Assembly (NCBI RefSeq): GCF_000152625.1
Contig: NZ_CH724156.1
Location: forward strand, 2,089,778-2,153,777
Direction: 5' to 3'
From: Roseovarius nubinhibens ISM
Lineage (GTDB): Bacteria > Pseudomonadota > Alphaproteobacteria > Rhodobacterales > Rhodobacteraceae
Length of the DNA stretch: 64,000 bases
The notes below the pieces were generated by a model that made no database searches, was not told the origin of the DNA, and saw only the letters and a list, made by a program, of their open reading frames with translations. The position numbers and the translations under genes are program-made. The first letter of the stretch is position 1. Each line of letters opens with the position of its first letter. Positions 1 through 7,941 of the stretch are shown in pieces.

Positions 1-140
1 GCTCGACCTCCTATATTCAGCGCAAATTGGCCATCGGCTATAACAAGGCCGCGCGCCTTGTGGAGCAGATGGAGGAAGAGGGGCTCGTCAGCTCGGCCAA
101 CCATGTCGGCAAGCGCGAGATCCTCGTCCCCGAGCAGTAA
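1..140 (+). CDS. ftsK: DNA translocase FtsK, C-terminal end (partial)
   Basis: Only the last 45 codons and stop are present; the reading frame begins at base 3. The residues match the FtsK gamma domain, the winged-helix module that reads KOPS sequences and directs translocation toward dif: the segments [16 protein letters not shown] and [10 protein letters not shown] are hallmarks of the family. FtsK is an inner-membrane septal DNA pump that clears chromosome ends at division. The gene continues upstream of the window. lolA follows after one intervening gene, a neighbourhood I associate with alphaproteobacteria. Confidence 0.93.
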   Translation, partial: STSYIQRKLAIGYNKAARLVEQMEEEGLVSSANHVGKREILVPEQ

Positions 141-191
141 TGCGCCAATAAAGAGCTGAACCTTTTTCGCGCCCGGGCGTTGCCCCCCAGA

Positions 192-215
192 GTACAGCAC
201 TTGGTACACCACTTG
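192..215. repeat. Tandem 12-bp repeat upstream of exoD-like gene
   Basis: Two adjacent copies, GTACAGCACTTG and GTACACCACTTG, differ at one base and lie 24 bp before the start codon of the downstream gene. The element contains TGGTACACCA, which resembles half-site spacing in some GntR operators, but that link is only a resemblance. Confidence 0.4.
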
Positions 216-238
216 GGGAAGAGGCGCGGGGAAGGGTC

Positions 239-826
239 ATGGCGGAGATGCATGAAGCCACCGATATGGTGGAAGAGATGCAAGATCTTGGCGAACAATC
301 CGATGAGGTTTCGGTGCGCGACATGGTCGAGGCGCTGGGCCATCGCGGCTTTGGGCCGCTGATCTTTGTCCCCGCGTTGGTGGTCGTGTCGCCGCTCGGC
401 GGCATTCCGGGGCTGCCGTCGCTCATGGCGCTGGTGATCGTGCTCATCGCGGCGCAGATCCTCGTCGGGCGCGACCATTTCTGGCTTCCCGACTGGATTG
501 GCTGCCGCGCGGTGAGCGATGACAAGGTCGACAAGGCCACGCGCAAGATCCACGCCGCGGCGGAATGGCTCGACCGGCATGTGGGCGAGCGTCTGCCACG
601 GTTCACCGGCAAGGTGGCCCAGATGGTCGGCGCGCTGGCCGTGATCGTGCTGTGCATCATGGTGCCGCCGCTCGAATTCCTGCCCTTTGCCGCTGTGATC
701 CCGATGCTGGCCATCGCCATCATTGGCCTCGCGGTGACGGTGCGGGACGGCGTTTTGATGCTGGTCGGTCTGACCGCCGCAGTGGCGGCCTTGATTGGCG
801 GGCTATACATGCTGATATCCATGTAA
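239..826 (+). CDS. ExoD family membrane protein
   Basis: The 195-residue product matches the ExoD family (exopolysaccharide synthesis protein of rhizobia) in length and layout. A charged N-terminal 35 residues precedes the conserved GHRGFGPLIFVPALVVVSP segment and a hydrophobic hairpin (about 39-77). A soluble loop follows (about 80-125), then more membrane segments up to the C terminus. The biochemical role of ExoD proteins is not firmly known; rhizobial mutants have exopolysaccharide and alkali-sensitivity defects. The start is the ATG after GAAGGG. It lies between ftsK and lolA in the same direction. Confidence 0.8.
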   Translation: MAEMHEATDMVEEMQDLGEQSDEVSVRDMVEALGHRGFGPLIFVPALVVVSPLGGIPGLPSLMALVIVLIAAQILVGRDHFWLPDWIGCRAVSDDKVDKATRKIHAAAEWLDRHVGERLPRFTGKVAQMVGALAVIVLCIMVPPLEFLPFAAVIPMLAIAIIGLAVTVRDGVLMLVGLTAAVAALIGGLYMLISM

Positions 827-937
827 GCGGGGTTTGATATCGCATAACAGGGGCCAAGACCCCAGATTGAGCCTCAAGGTGCCGCCCAGAGCAGAGACTG
901 CAACAGCGGCATCAGGTATGAAGGAGTAGAACAGTCG

Positions 938-1558
938 ATGATGAACCGCAGACAGATACTGGCCACCGGGGCCGCCTGTGTGGCACTGGCCGCACCGATC
1001 CCGGCCACCGCCGCCGAAAAGCTCTCGCTGGGCGAGATTTCGCGCTATCTCAACGGTATCACCACCGCCAGCGGCGATTTCACCCAGATCAATGACGATG
1101 GCACCGTGAGCAAGGGCCGGGTGATCATCAAACGCCCCGGTCGGGTCCGCTTCGAATATGCGCCGCCCGATCGCACGCTCGTGGTCTCTGACGGCTCGAC
1201 CGTGGGGGTCATCGACGGCAAATCGAACGAGCCGCCGCAGGGCTTTCCGCTCAACCGGACGCCGCTGTCGATCATTCTGGCGCGCAATGTCGATCTGACC
1301 CGCGCCCGCATGGTCACCGGCCACCGTGTCGATGGCGCGAAAACCATCGTGCAGGCGCAGGATCCCGCCCATCCCGAATATGGCAATATCGAGCTGGTCT
1401 TTACCGGCTCACCGGTCGAGCTGCGGCAATGGATCATCAATGATGGCGACGGCGCCCGCACCACCGTGGTGCTCGGCGGGCTGCGCAAGGGCGGCAATTT
1501 CAGCAATGACAAATTCGTCATTCCGGGCCTCAAGCCGGGGGCGGCCAGGGACCGCTAA
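938..1558 (+). CDS. lolA: Outer membrane lipoprotein carrier protein LolA
   Basis: The product is a 206-residue periplasmic protein. It begins with a signal peptide containing NRRQIL and ending near Ala26, which could pass by Tat or Sec. The mature part has the LolA pattern: GDFTQINDDGTVSKGRVIIKR, then RPGRVRFEYAPPDRTLVVSDG. LolA ferries lipoproteins from the inner-membrane LolCDE complex to the outer membrane; in alphaproteobacteria LolB is often absent and LolA may deliver directly. Its place just downstream of ftsK is typical. A terminator hairpin follows 29 bp after the stop. Confidence 0.9.
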   Translation: MMNRRQILATGAACVALAAPIPATAAEKLSLGEISRYLNGITTASGDFTQINDDGTVSKGRVIIKRPGRVRFEYAPPDRTLVVSDGSTVGVIDGKSNEPPQGFPLNRTPLSIILARNVDLTRARMVTGHRVDGAKTIVQAQDPAHPEYGNIELVFTGSPVELRQWIINDGDGARTTVVLGGLRKGGNFSNDKFVIPGLKPGAARDR

Positions 1559-1586
1559 GCGACAGCTGATCCGTTTGGAACACGAA

Positions 1587-1620
1587 AAACCCCGGCAGGG
1601 CGGCGGCCCGGCCGGGGTTT
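1587..1620 (+). terminator. Rho-independent terminator after lolA
   Basis: The arms AAACCCCGGC and GCCGGGGTTT form a perfect 10-bp stem with a 14-base loop, followed by TCTCTTTGT. The A-flanked left arm also makes it usable from the minus strand, so it may serve both lolA and the convergent lipoprotein gene. Confidence 0.85.
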
Positions 1621-1648
1621 CTCTTTGTGTCGCGTCTGGCGCGGGGTA

Positions 1649-2233
1649 TCAGCTACAGCTGCGCAGCTGACGCCGGTAGGTTTCGGCACGGTCGGCCACT
1701 TTGGAGGCCACGCCCACCAGCCACGGCTTGCCGTTATAGGTGCCGCGTTTGTAGCCGGTGCGCCCCTCGTGATAGGCGAGATATTGGTTGCGCGCGTCAT
1801 GCAGCGGGATGCCGAGCCGATCCCGGGTGCCGACCATGTACCAGCCCATGAAATCGGTGGCGTCGCGGATGTTGTCGCGCCGCGCCCGGTGCTGGCCGCG
1901 CTCTTCGACATATTCTTCCCAAGTCCCGTCGAGCGCCTGGCTATAGCCATAGGCCGAGCTGATCCGCCCCATCGGGATCACGCCCAGCGTATAGCGGAAC
2001 GGCGTCCGCGCATCGCTGTCGAACTTGCTTTCTTGATAGATCGTGGCCATCTGCACATGCACCGGAACGCCCCATTTGCGTTCGGTCGCCTGGAAGGCGC
2101 GAAGATAGCCCGGTCGTTGACTGAGAATCGTGCAGGCATTGTCCAGCCCGTCGGGGGATTCCCCAACGCCGCCGCCCCGGCCACAGGCCGCAACAAGTGT
2201 CAACAATACCAGCGCGTAAAGACGTCTGCTCAT
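1649..2233 (-). CDS. Lytic transglycosylase-like lipoprotein (SLT domain)
   Basis: The product is a 194-residue predicted lipoprotein with lipobox LVAAC (Cys17). The Gly-rich linker is followed by a transglycosylase SLT-like domain: MATIYQESKFDS carries the likely catalytic Glu68, and AYGYSQALDGTW plus the later NQYLAYHEG segment are typical of the family. Such enzymes cleave peptidoglycan glycan strands. The start is the ATG preceded by GAGAGG. A longer upstream extension in the same frame overlaps the AEC gene antisense and is not credible. Confidence 0.82.
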   Translation of the reverse strand: MSRRLYALVLLTLVAACGRGGGVGESPDGLDNACTILSQRPGYLRAFQATERKWGVPVHVQMATIYQESKFDSDARTPFRYTLGVIPMGRISSAYGYSQALDGTWEEYVEERGQHRARRDNIRDATDFMGWYMVGTRDRLGIPLHDARNQYLAYHEGRTGYKRGTYNGKPWLVGVASKVADRAETYRRQLRSCS

Positions 2234-2328
2234 CTGCCTCTCGCTTTCATTATATTTTTTTAGCATTTTAGCGCATTTCGCGGTGACATGAAAACGGGAA
2301 TTTTGCGTCCCGCGCGTCTTTGCGCCGC

Positions 2329-3210
2329 TCAGATCAGCACCGACAGCAACAGCGACAGAAATGGCACGGCGAGCAGGGTCGAGACCACCACCAGCCCGGC
2401 GACCGCCTCGGCATCGGCCTCGTATTTCGTGGCCAGAAGATAGCCGGTGACCGCCACCGGCGTAGCCATCTGCAGCACTAGCACGCCAAAGGCGACGGGG
2501 CCCAGCCCGAACCAGTGGCCGATGCCCCAGCCGACCCCGGCGCAGACCGCGAATTTCACGACGCTCAGCGCCACGGCAGGGCCGATCCTGCCGGGGGACA
2601 GCCGCCCCACCGCGACGCCAAGGGTGATGAGCATGAGCGGGATCGCCATTTGGCCCAGCAGGGTCAGCGTCTTGGTCACGATCTCCGGCGTCTGCCAGCC
2701 CTGCCAGAGGCAAAGCGCCCCGGCGAGCGTCGCCCAGATCATCGGCTCGCGCAGCATCCGAAGCCCGGCGCCGCGCCCCGCCACCAGCTTGATCCCAAAG
2801 GTGAAATAGCCCAAGGCCGAGATCGCCAGCACCACCACCGCGATCTCGAGCCCCTCTTGCCCAAAGGCAAAGAGCGCCAGCGGCAGGCCGATATTGCCGG
2901 TGTTACCAAAGAGGAAAGGCGCCAGATAGGTGCGCAGGTCATAGCCCAGCCCACGCAAGAGCCCCCAGCCCACCAGAGCCACCGCCAGATGCGCCAGCAC
3001 GGCGGCCAGCGCCACCCGGCCCAGCGCCGCCAGATCGGCCTCGGCCTGCATCAAGGCGGTAAAGACCAGCGCCGGCACCGCGAGGTTCATCGCCAGCCGC
3101 GAGACGAACTGCAACGGGTAGTCGAACCCCAGCCGCATCCAGCCAAATCCGATGCCCGCGAGCAAGAAAACAGGGGCGACGACGCCGATAACTGTCACGA
3201 CGAGGTTCAC
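2329..3210 (-). CDS. AEC family transporter (auxin efflux carrier-like)
   Basis: A 293-residue integral membrane protein with about ten hydrophobic segments in two five-helix halves. It contains the AEC signature FLFGNTGNIGLPLALFAFG with the characteristic Asn-Thr-Gly-Asn-Ile-Gly core, and a second half ending LQMATPVAVTGYLLATKY. AEC carriers export or import organic anions such as malonate or malate; the substrate cannot be read here. I chose the GTG at 3210 because the hydrophobic core begins there and upstream codons run into the hspQ gene on the other strand. The start choice is moderately uncertain. Confidence 0.8.
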   Translation of the reverse strand: MNLVVTVIGVVAPVFLLAGIGFGWMRLGFDYPLQFVSRLAMNLAVPALVFTALMQAEADLAALGRVALAAVLAHLAVALVGWGLLRGLGYDLRTYLAPFLFGNTGNIGLPLALFAFGQEGLEIAVVVLAISALGYFTFGIKLVAGRGAGLRMLREPMIWATLAGALCLWQGWQTPEIVTKTLTLLGQMAIPLMLITLGVAVGRLSPGRIGPAVALSVVKFAVCAGVGWGIGHWFGLGPVAFGVLVLQMATPVAVTGYLLATKYEADAEAVAGLVVVSTLLAVPFLSLLLSVLI

Positions 3211-3255
3211 AGACTGTTTCTCATCTTTCCCGGCTTCTCCATTGGACAAATCCCC

Positions 3256-3262
3256 CTTGAAA
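3256..3262 (+). promoter_or_regulatory. CTTGAAA: possible heat-shock -35 element before hspQ
   Basis: CTTGAAA matches the -35 element of RpoH-type heat-shock promoters and lies 34 bp before the hspQ start. I do not find a convincing -10 element at the right spacing without overlapping the ribosome-binding site, so this is weak. Confidence 0.25.
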
Positions 3263-3295
3263 CCTTTAGGATCACTGGTTAGGGGCTGCAATGAT

Positions 3296-3622
3296 ATGTT
3301 AAAAACACGCGCGAAATATAATCTCGGACAGGTTGTCCAGCACAAGAAACATCCCTTTCGCGGTGTTGTCTTCGATGTCGACCCTGAGTTCTCGAACACC
3401 GAGGAATGGTATGATTCCATTCCCGAAGACAGCCGCCCGACCCGGGATCAGCCCTTCTATCATCTGCTCGCCGAGAATGATCAGAGCTACTATGTCGCCT
3501 ATGTGAGCGAACAGAATCTGATCGCCGATTACTCTGGCGTGCCGGTGGAACATCCCGACATTCCCGATCTCTTCGGGCCGTTCGAAGACGGGCAATACCC
3601 GCTCCATTTCCATCTGAACTAG
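3296..3622 (+). CDS. hspQ: Heat shock protein HspQ
   Basis: The 108-residue product matches HspQ over its full length: KYNLGQVVQHKKHPFRGVVFDVDPEF, read in two parts, then HLLAENDQSYYVAYVSEQNL and a C-terminal LFGPFEDGQYPLHFHLN. In enterobacteria HspQ is a small heat-shock-induced protein that specifically enhances Lon proteolysis and is itself a Lon substrate. The ATG at 3296 is used because the family begins there; a longer in-frame extension would overlap the divergent AEC gene. An AGGGG ribosome-binding site precedes it. Confidence 0.92.
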   Translation: MLKTRAKYNLGQVVQHKKHPFRGVVFDVDPEFSNTEEWYDSIPEDSRPTRDQPFYHLLAENDQSYYVAYVSEQNLIADYSGVPVEHPDIPDLFGPFEDGQYPLHFHLN

Positions 3623-3684
3623 GCGGCGCGACCGGGGTTAACCTGGGCCGCGCCACTGTTGCTTGTGCCGGGGCGCGCCGGGCC

Positions 3685-5259
3685 TCAATAGCCCAGCGCG
3701 CAGCCGTCCTTGCGCGGGTCCGACCCGCCGATCAAGAGCCCGTCGGGCCGGGCCACGATGGCCTGTGCGCCGCCGATGGCGGTCTCGGGGATTTCCACCT
3801 CATGCCCCATATCGGCGAGCTTGGCGCGCACGCTGTCGTCATAGCCGCGTTCCACCTGCATCTTGCCGCCCGCCGCAAAGGCCCGGGGCGCGTCGATGGC
3901 GGCCTGAATATCCATGTCGAAATCCAGTAGGTTGGAGACGAGCCGCGCATGGCCGTTGGGTTGATAGGCGCCGCCCATCACGCCAAAGGGCATCACCATG
4001 CCGCCCGCATTGCGCAGCACGCCCGGGATGATCGTGTGCATCGGCCGCTTGCCACCCTTGAGCTCGTTCGGATGGCCCTCGGCGAGGGTAAAGCCCGCGC
4101 CACGGTTCTGAAAGCCGATGCCGAAGGTCTCGGAGGCGAGCCCCGCGCCAAACCCGTGGAAGGTCGAATAGATGAGCGACACCGCCATGCGATCACGGTC
4201 GATCACGGTGATATAGATGGTTTCCTTATGCACCGCCTCGGTGAGCCGCGAGACATGGGTCATGGCGCGGGTCGGGTCGATAAGCGCCGCCAGACCGTTG
4301 GCCAGATCCTCGCTCAGCATGAATTGCACCCGCGCCGTATGGTCGGGGTCGGCGATGATCCGGTCGCGCGCGTCATAGGCGAGCTTGGCAGCCTCGGCCT
4401 CGATATGGGCGCGTTCGGCACCCCAGGGGTCCATCCCGGCGATGTCGAAACGCGACAGGATATTGGCCATGAGAATGCCCGTGGCGCCCTGGCCATTGGG
4501 CGGATGCTCGACGATCTCATGGTCCTTGTACTGGCCCGAGATCGGCGTGGTGTCATTGCCCCGATGGTTGGCAAAATCGTCGAGCGTGTGCACGCCGCCC
4601 GCCGCGCGCAGGGCGGCGACCATGTCCTCGGCCACGGGACCTTCGTAAAACCCGGCCCTGCCAGAGCGGGCCACATGGCGCAGCGCCTCGGCCTGGCCCG
4701 CGCTCTTGAAGATCTCGCCTTCGCGGTAGGGCTGGCCGTTGTTGAGGAAATGGGTCTTGCCATGACCCTTGAGGGCGCTGGCGGCGATGGGCCAGTCAAA
4801 GGCCACGCGCGACGCGACCGGCACGCCCTCGTCGAAATAGCGGATCGCTGGCGCGAGAAGCCGGTCGATGCCGAGCTTGCCTTCGGTTTCGGCGAGGCTG
4901 CAGAAGGCCTCGACCGCGCCGGGGATGGTCACCGCTTCGACCTCTTGCAGTGGCACGGTTTTGAGCCCGCGGGCGCGCAGATCAGCAGCGTCGAGCGCAG
5001 CGGGCGCGCGGCCCGAGCCGTTATAGCCCTTGATCGCCTCGCCGGGGCGGCCCCAGAGCACAAAGCAATCGCCGCCAAGCCCGGTCATCTGCGGTTCGCA
5101 CAGGCCGAGCAGCACCGCCCCGGCAATCGCCGCATCCATTGCATTGCCGCCGTCTTGGAGAATCGACACGGCGACCTGTGCGGCCAGTGGGTGCGACGTG
5201 GCGCACATCCCGTTTTGGGCCAGAACGGGGGAACGGCCGGGCCGTTGAAAATCTCGCAT
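3685..5259 (-). CDS. Gamma-glutamyltransferase family protein
   Basis: A 524-residue member of the Ntn-hydrolase gamma-glutamyltranspeptidase family. Family landmarks are DGGNAMDAAIAGAVLLG (36-52), GLGGDCFVLW (61-70), and KETIYITVIDRDRMAVS (345-361), in which Thr347 aligns with the self-cleaving nucleophile. The usual Thr-Thr-His triplet reads Thr-Ile-Tyr, which is seen in distant members and may change substrate use. No signal peptide is visible (it starts MRDFQRPG), so it is probably cytoplasmic, unlike classical GGT. The start has a strong AAGGAG site. It stands alone, convergent with hspQ. Confidence 0.85.
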   Translation of the reverse strand: MRDFQRPGRSPVLAQNGMCATSHPLAAQVAVSILQDGGNAMDAAIAGAVLLGLCEPQMTGLGGDCFVLWGRPGEAIKGYNGSGRAPAALDAADLRARGLKTVPLQEVEAVTIPGAVEAFCSLAETEGKLGIDRLLAPAIRYFDEGVPVASRVAFDWPIAASALKGHGKTHFLNNGQPYREGEIFKSAGQAEALRHVARSGRAGFYEGPVAEDMVAALRAAGGVHTLDDFANHRGNDTTPISGQYKDHEIVEHPPNGQGATGILMANILSRFDIAGMDPWGAERAHIEAEAAKLAYDARDRIIADPDHTARVQFMLSEDLANGLAALIDPTRAMTHVSRLTEAVHKETIYITVIDRDRMAVSLIYSTFHGFGAGLASETFGIGFQNRGAGFTLAEGHPNELKGGKRPMHTIIPGVLRNAGGMVMPFGVMGGAYQPNGHARLVSNLLDFDMDIQAAIDAPRAFAAGGKMQVERGYDDSVRAKLADMGHEVEIPETAIGGAQAIVARPDGLLIGGSDPRKDGCALGY

Positions 5260-5420
5260 GAAAGGCTCCTTCCTTGTCTTGGGAGGGAGACTAGGCGCGC
5301 GCGCGGGAAAAGCCAATTGCCGCCGCGCAGATATCCGGGGATCGGGCGGGGCGGGCAGGGGGTTCATATCTGTGCGAATGAAAAAAGGGCTGGCGCGGGA
5401 GGCGCGCGAGCCCGGGGAGA

Positions 5421-5489
5421 TGCATAAAACCTCGACGCCGCGTACTGGGTGGGGGCTGTTAAACGCGGCGCCGAGGGAAGCCTTATGCA
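5421..5489. ncRNA. Candidate structured RNA (long stem-loop), strand unknown
   Basis: An outer 7-bp stem (TGCATAA with TTATGCA) encloses an asymmetric internal loop. An inner 14-bp stem follows, CCTCGACGCCGCGT with ACGCGGCGCCGAGG, having a single mismatch. The apical loop is about 19 bases and G-rich (CTGGGTGGGGGCTG). This is far stronger than chance in a 69-bp stretch. It does not resemble any riboswitch or 4.5S/6S RNA I can recognise. It could be a small RNA or the 5' leader of the GGT mRNA on the minus strand. Confidence 0.4.
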
Positions 5490-5491
5490 GC

Positions 5492-5505
5492 TACAGGATC
5501 CTGTA
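5492..5505. promoter_or_regulatory. 14-bp perfect palindrome TACAGGATCCTGTA
   Basis: The sequence is a perfect dyad immediately 3' of the long stem-loop. Its AGGATC core recalls the centre of lux-box operators, but the arms do not match the lux consensus. It may be a dimeric-regulator site for the GGT gene. Confidence 0.35.
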
Positions 5506-5679
5506 TGCCGGTGATTCCTGACCGCAATAGGGGCAGAGTTTGACCAATTTGCGGCAGAGTTAACTTTCCGCCGCGCCCCTGAGGGTTGTGATCTCTCCTG
5601 TCGGGGAGATCAGCGTCATGGGCCTTGGGCCGCAGGATCAAAGGAACAAGGCCGCGCCCGTCCCAAGGGCAGGGCGGGT

Positions 5680-6147
5680 TCAGCCGTCGCGGGGCAGGCG
5701 GGTCTCGGGCGAGATGGTAAAGCCGAGGATCAGGCAGTTTTCCTCGCCCTCGCGGCGATAGGTCAGCGTATCGGCGAGGCTGCGGATCAGGTGCCAGCCA
5801 AACCCGCCCTCGGGCAGGCTGGCCCGGTCCTCCCCCGGTTCGGGGGGCGGCGTGTCGGGCAGGCGATGGTCGGGCATCGCATGCCCCTTATCGCGGATCT
5901 CGATATAGAGAATGTCGCCAAAGGGCCGCGCGACCAGCGAAAACCCCGCCTCGCGCCGCCGGTAATAGGCATGTTCCACCACGTTGTTGAGCGCCTCGGC
6001 GACCGCGATCTCGACCGTGCTGCAAAACGCTTCGGTCAAGCGACGCGAGGCGAGCCAGCCGCGCGTGTCGGCCAGCGCGGTGCGCACGGCCAGCGGGTTC
6101 GCCCGAAGGGCAAGCGCAAAGCCGATGGGATCCGATTGATCGGTCAT
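5680..6147 (-). CDS. RsbW-like anti-sigma factor / serine-protein kinase (HATPase)
   Basis: A 155-residue GHKL ATPase domain. The N box reads VAEALNNVVEHAY (Glu51, Asn54, Asn55), the G1 box DKGHAMP (Asp87), and the G2 region GGFGWHLIRSLAD (114-126). Such proteins bind a sigma factor or phosphorylate a STAS-domain antagonist in partner-switching pathways. The STAS partner is encoded just upstream in the same direction, 72 bp away. An in-frame TGA lies two codons before the ATG, which fixes the start. Neither the sigma factor nor a PP2C phosphatase is in the window. Confidence 0.85.
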   Translation of the reverse strand: MTDQSDPIGFALALRANPLAVRTALADTRGWLASRRLTEAFCSTVEIAVAEALNNVVEHAYYRRREAGFSLVARPFGDILYIEIRDKGHAMPDHRLPDTPPPEPGEDRASLPEGGFGWHLIRSLADTLTYRREGEENCLILGFTISPETRLPRDG

Positions 6148-6156
6148 CTCTCAACC

Positions 6157-6192
6157 GGGCCGCATGAGGGGCCGGATGAGGGGCCGGGGCAG
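6157..6192. repeat. Three tandem 12-bp repeats between STAS and kinase genes
   Basis: Units GGGCCGCATGAG, GGGCCGGATGAG and GGGCCGGGGCAG sit head to tail in the 72-bp intercistronic gap. They may affect relative expression of the antagonist and kinase, or may simply be slippage-generated. Confidence 0.5.
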
Positions 6193-6219
6193 GGCGCTGG
6201 CATCAGTCATCTGCGTGCA

Positions 6220-6576
6220 TCACCCGGCCAATTGCGCGCTGGCATCGCTGGCATGCGCGTGGATGGCGAACACGGTGTCCATCCGTGTCAGGCGAAACAC
6301 CTTGTCCACATCCGCCGTCAGCCCGGCGAGATGCATATGACGGTCGGCCTCGAGCGCCTTCATCGCGCCGACAATCGCGCCAAGCCCGCTCGAATCAACA
6401 AAGCTCACCTGCGAGAGGTCGAGAATGACATCGCCCGCGCCACCCGCGGTGAGCCCGCGCATCGCGTCCTTGAACTGAATGGCGACCGAGGCATCAATGC
6501 GCGCGGCATTGACCGTGATCACCGTGGCCCCCGCGCCGCCGGGCGGCCCGGGTATCGGATTGCTGGACAGCTCCAT
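6220..6576 (-). CDS. STAS domain anti-sigma factor antagonist (RsbV/SpoIIAA-like)
   Basis: A 118-residue protein with a low-complexity Gly/Pro N terminus and a STAS domain. The signature VSFVDSSGLGAIVGAMKAL (57-75) contains the phosphorylatable serine in DSSG. In partner switching the unphosphorylated antagonist sequesters the anti-sigma kinase encoded by the next gene. The start at the ATG after GGAGGTG is well supported. It is divergent from the thiolase gene, sharing a 90-bp promoter region. Confidence 0.87.
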   Translation of the reverse strand: MELSSNPIPGPPGGAGATVITVNAARIDASVAIQFKDAMRGLTAGGAGDVILDLSQVSFVDSSGLGAIVGAMKALEADRHMHLAGLTADVDKVFRLTRMDTVFAIHAHASDASAQLAG

Positions 6577-6666
6577 GTCACCTCCGCACATAGGTACTAG
6601 TACGGCTGAGGCTAGACCTAAAACCTTACCATTCGGTATTCAGACCCAAACGAGGAGGATGAGATC

Positions 6667-7839
6667 ATGAAAGACGTGGTGATTGCCGGGGCGGCGCGGA
6701 CGCCCATGGGGGGATTTCAGGGCGCCTTTGATGGCGTGCCGGCGGCGACGCTCGGCGGGGCGGCGATCCGCGCCGCGCTGGCTGATGCCAAGGCTGCAAC
6801 GGTGGACGAACTGCTGATGGGCTGTGTGTTGCCCGCGGGGCAGGGCCAGGCGCCGGCGCGGCAGGCGGGCTTTGCCGGGGGGCTGGGCGAAGAGGTGCCG
6901 GCGACCACGCTCAACAAGATGTGCGGCTCGGGCATGAAGGCCGCGATGATGGGCTTTGACCAGATCGCGCTCGGCCATGCCGAGACGATGATCGCGGGCG
7001 GCATGGAGAGCATGTCGAACGCGCCCTATATGCTGCCCAAGATGCGCGGCGGGGCGCGGATCGGCCATGGCGAAGTGGTCGATCACATGTTCCTCGACGG
7101 GCTCGAAGATGCCTATGACAAGGGCCGGTTGATGGGCACCTTTGCCGAGGATTGCGCCGAGCATTACCAATTCACCCGCGAGGCGCAGGACGCCTATGCG
7201 ATCGGCTCGCTCGAAGGGGCGTTGGCGGCGCAGAAATCCGGTGCTTTTGCAGGCGAAATCGCGCCTGTGACCCTGTCCTCGCGCAAGGGCGATGTGACCG
7301 TGTCGGAGGATGAGCAACCGGCCAAGGCGCGGCCCGAAAAGATCCCGACGCTGCGGCCAGCGTTCCGCGAGGGCGGCACGGTGACGGCGGCCAATTCGAG
7401 CTCGATCTCGGACGGGGCGGCGGCGCTGGTGCTGGCGTCACGGGCGGCGGCAGAGGCGCAGGGGCTCAACATCCGGGCGCGCATCGTCGGCCATGCCAGC
7501 CATGCGCAGGCGCCGGGCTGGTTCACCACCGCGCCGGTGCCTGCCGCGCGCAAGCTGCTCGACCGGATCGGCTGGTCGGTGTCGGATGTCGATCTGTGGG
7601 AGGTGAACGAAGCCTTTGCCGTGGTGCCGATGGCCTTCATGCATGAGATGGGCCTGCCGCGCGATGTGGTGAATGTGAACGGCGGGGCCTGTGCGCTCGG
7701 CCATCCGATCGGGGCCTCGGGGGCGCGGATCATGGTGACCCTGCTCAACGCGCTCGAGACCCGGGGGCTCAAGCGGGGGGTGGCGGCGATCTGCATCGGT
7801 GGCGGCGAAGGCACGGCCATCGCGATCGAGCGCGACTGA
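6667..7839 (+). CDS. Acetyl-CoA C-acyltransferase (thiolase)
   Basis: A 390-residue thiolase. The acylated nucleophile is Cys86 in LNKMCGSGMKA. The second active-site loop is GGACALGHPIGASGAR with His346, and the proton-transfer Cys376 lies in CIGGGEG. Length and motifs fit degradative or biosynthetic thiolases that interconvert acetyl-CoA and beta-ketoacyl-CoA. No fad or pha partners are adjacent, so chain length is not predictable. GGAGG precedes the ATG. The following lipoprotein gene is in the same direction, 102 bp on. Confidence 0.9.
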   Translation: MKDVVIAGAARTPMGGFQGAFDGVPAATLGGAAIRAALADAKAATVDELLMGCVLPAGQGQAPARQAGFAGGLGEEVPATTLNKMCGSGMKAAMMGFDQIALGHAETMIAGGMESMSNAPYMLPKMRGGARIGHGEVVDHMFLDGLEDAYDKGRLMGTFAEDCAEHYQFTREAQDAYAIGSLEGALAAQKSGAFAGEIAPVTLSSRKGDVTVSEDEQPAKARPEKIPTLRPAFREGGTVTAANSSSISDGAAALVLASRAAAEAQGLNIRARIVGHASHAQAPGWFTTAPVPAARKLLDRIGWSVSDVDLWEVNEAFAVVPMAFMHEMGLPRDVVNVNGGACALGHPIGASGARIMVTLLNALETRGLKRGVAAICIGGGEGTAIAIERD

Positions 7840-7941
7840 GCGATCACACCGCCCTTGGATCAGCGGTGGGATGGGCGGAAAGCGCTGGTTTTTCAGCAAA
7901 GAATCGCCCATCCTGCCGGCAAACCAAGGGAGATCACGATC

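Larger units (their letters stand above)
5260..5679. other. 420-bp gene-free region upstream of the GGT gene
   Basis: No credible coding sequence is visible. The region holds a long imperfect stem-loop (5421-5489), a 14-bp palindrome (5492-5505), a direct repeat of GGCAGAGTT (5532-5540 and 5553-5561, 21 bp apart) and a short hairpin at 5590-5611 (GATCTCTCC with GGGGAGATC). It is the upstream region of the leftward GGT gene and follows the stop of the leftward anti-sigma kinase gene. Confidence 0.6.

Noticed and set aside
5258-5521. 87-codon plus-strand frame upstream of the GGT gene
   Set aside because: It overlaps the GGT start region, has no domain, and runs through a strongly structured stem-loop.
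5590-5611. Hairpin GATCTCTCC/GGGGAGATC as terminator of the anti-sigma kinase gene
   Set aside because: The stem is adequate, but there is no T-run on the minus strand, so it was not listed as a terminator.
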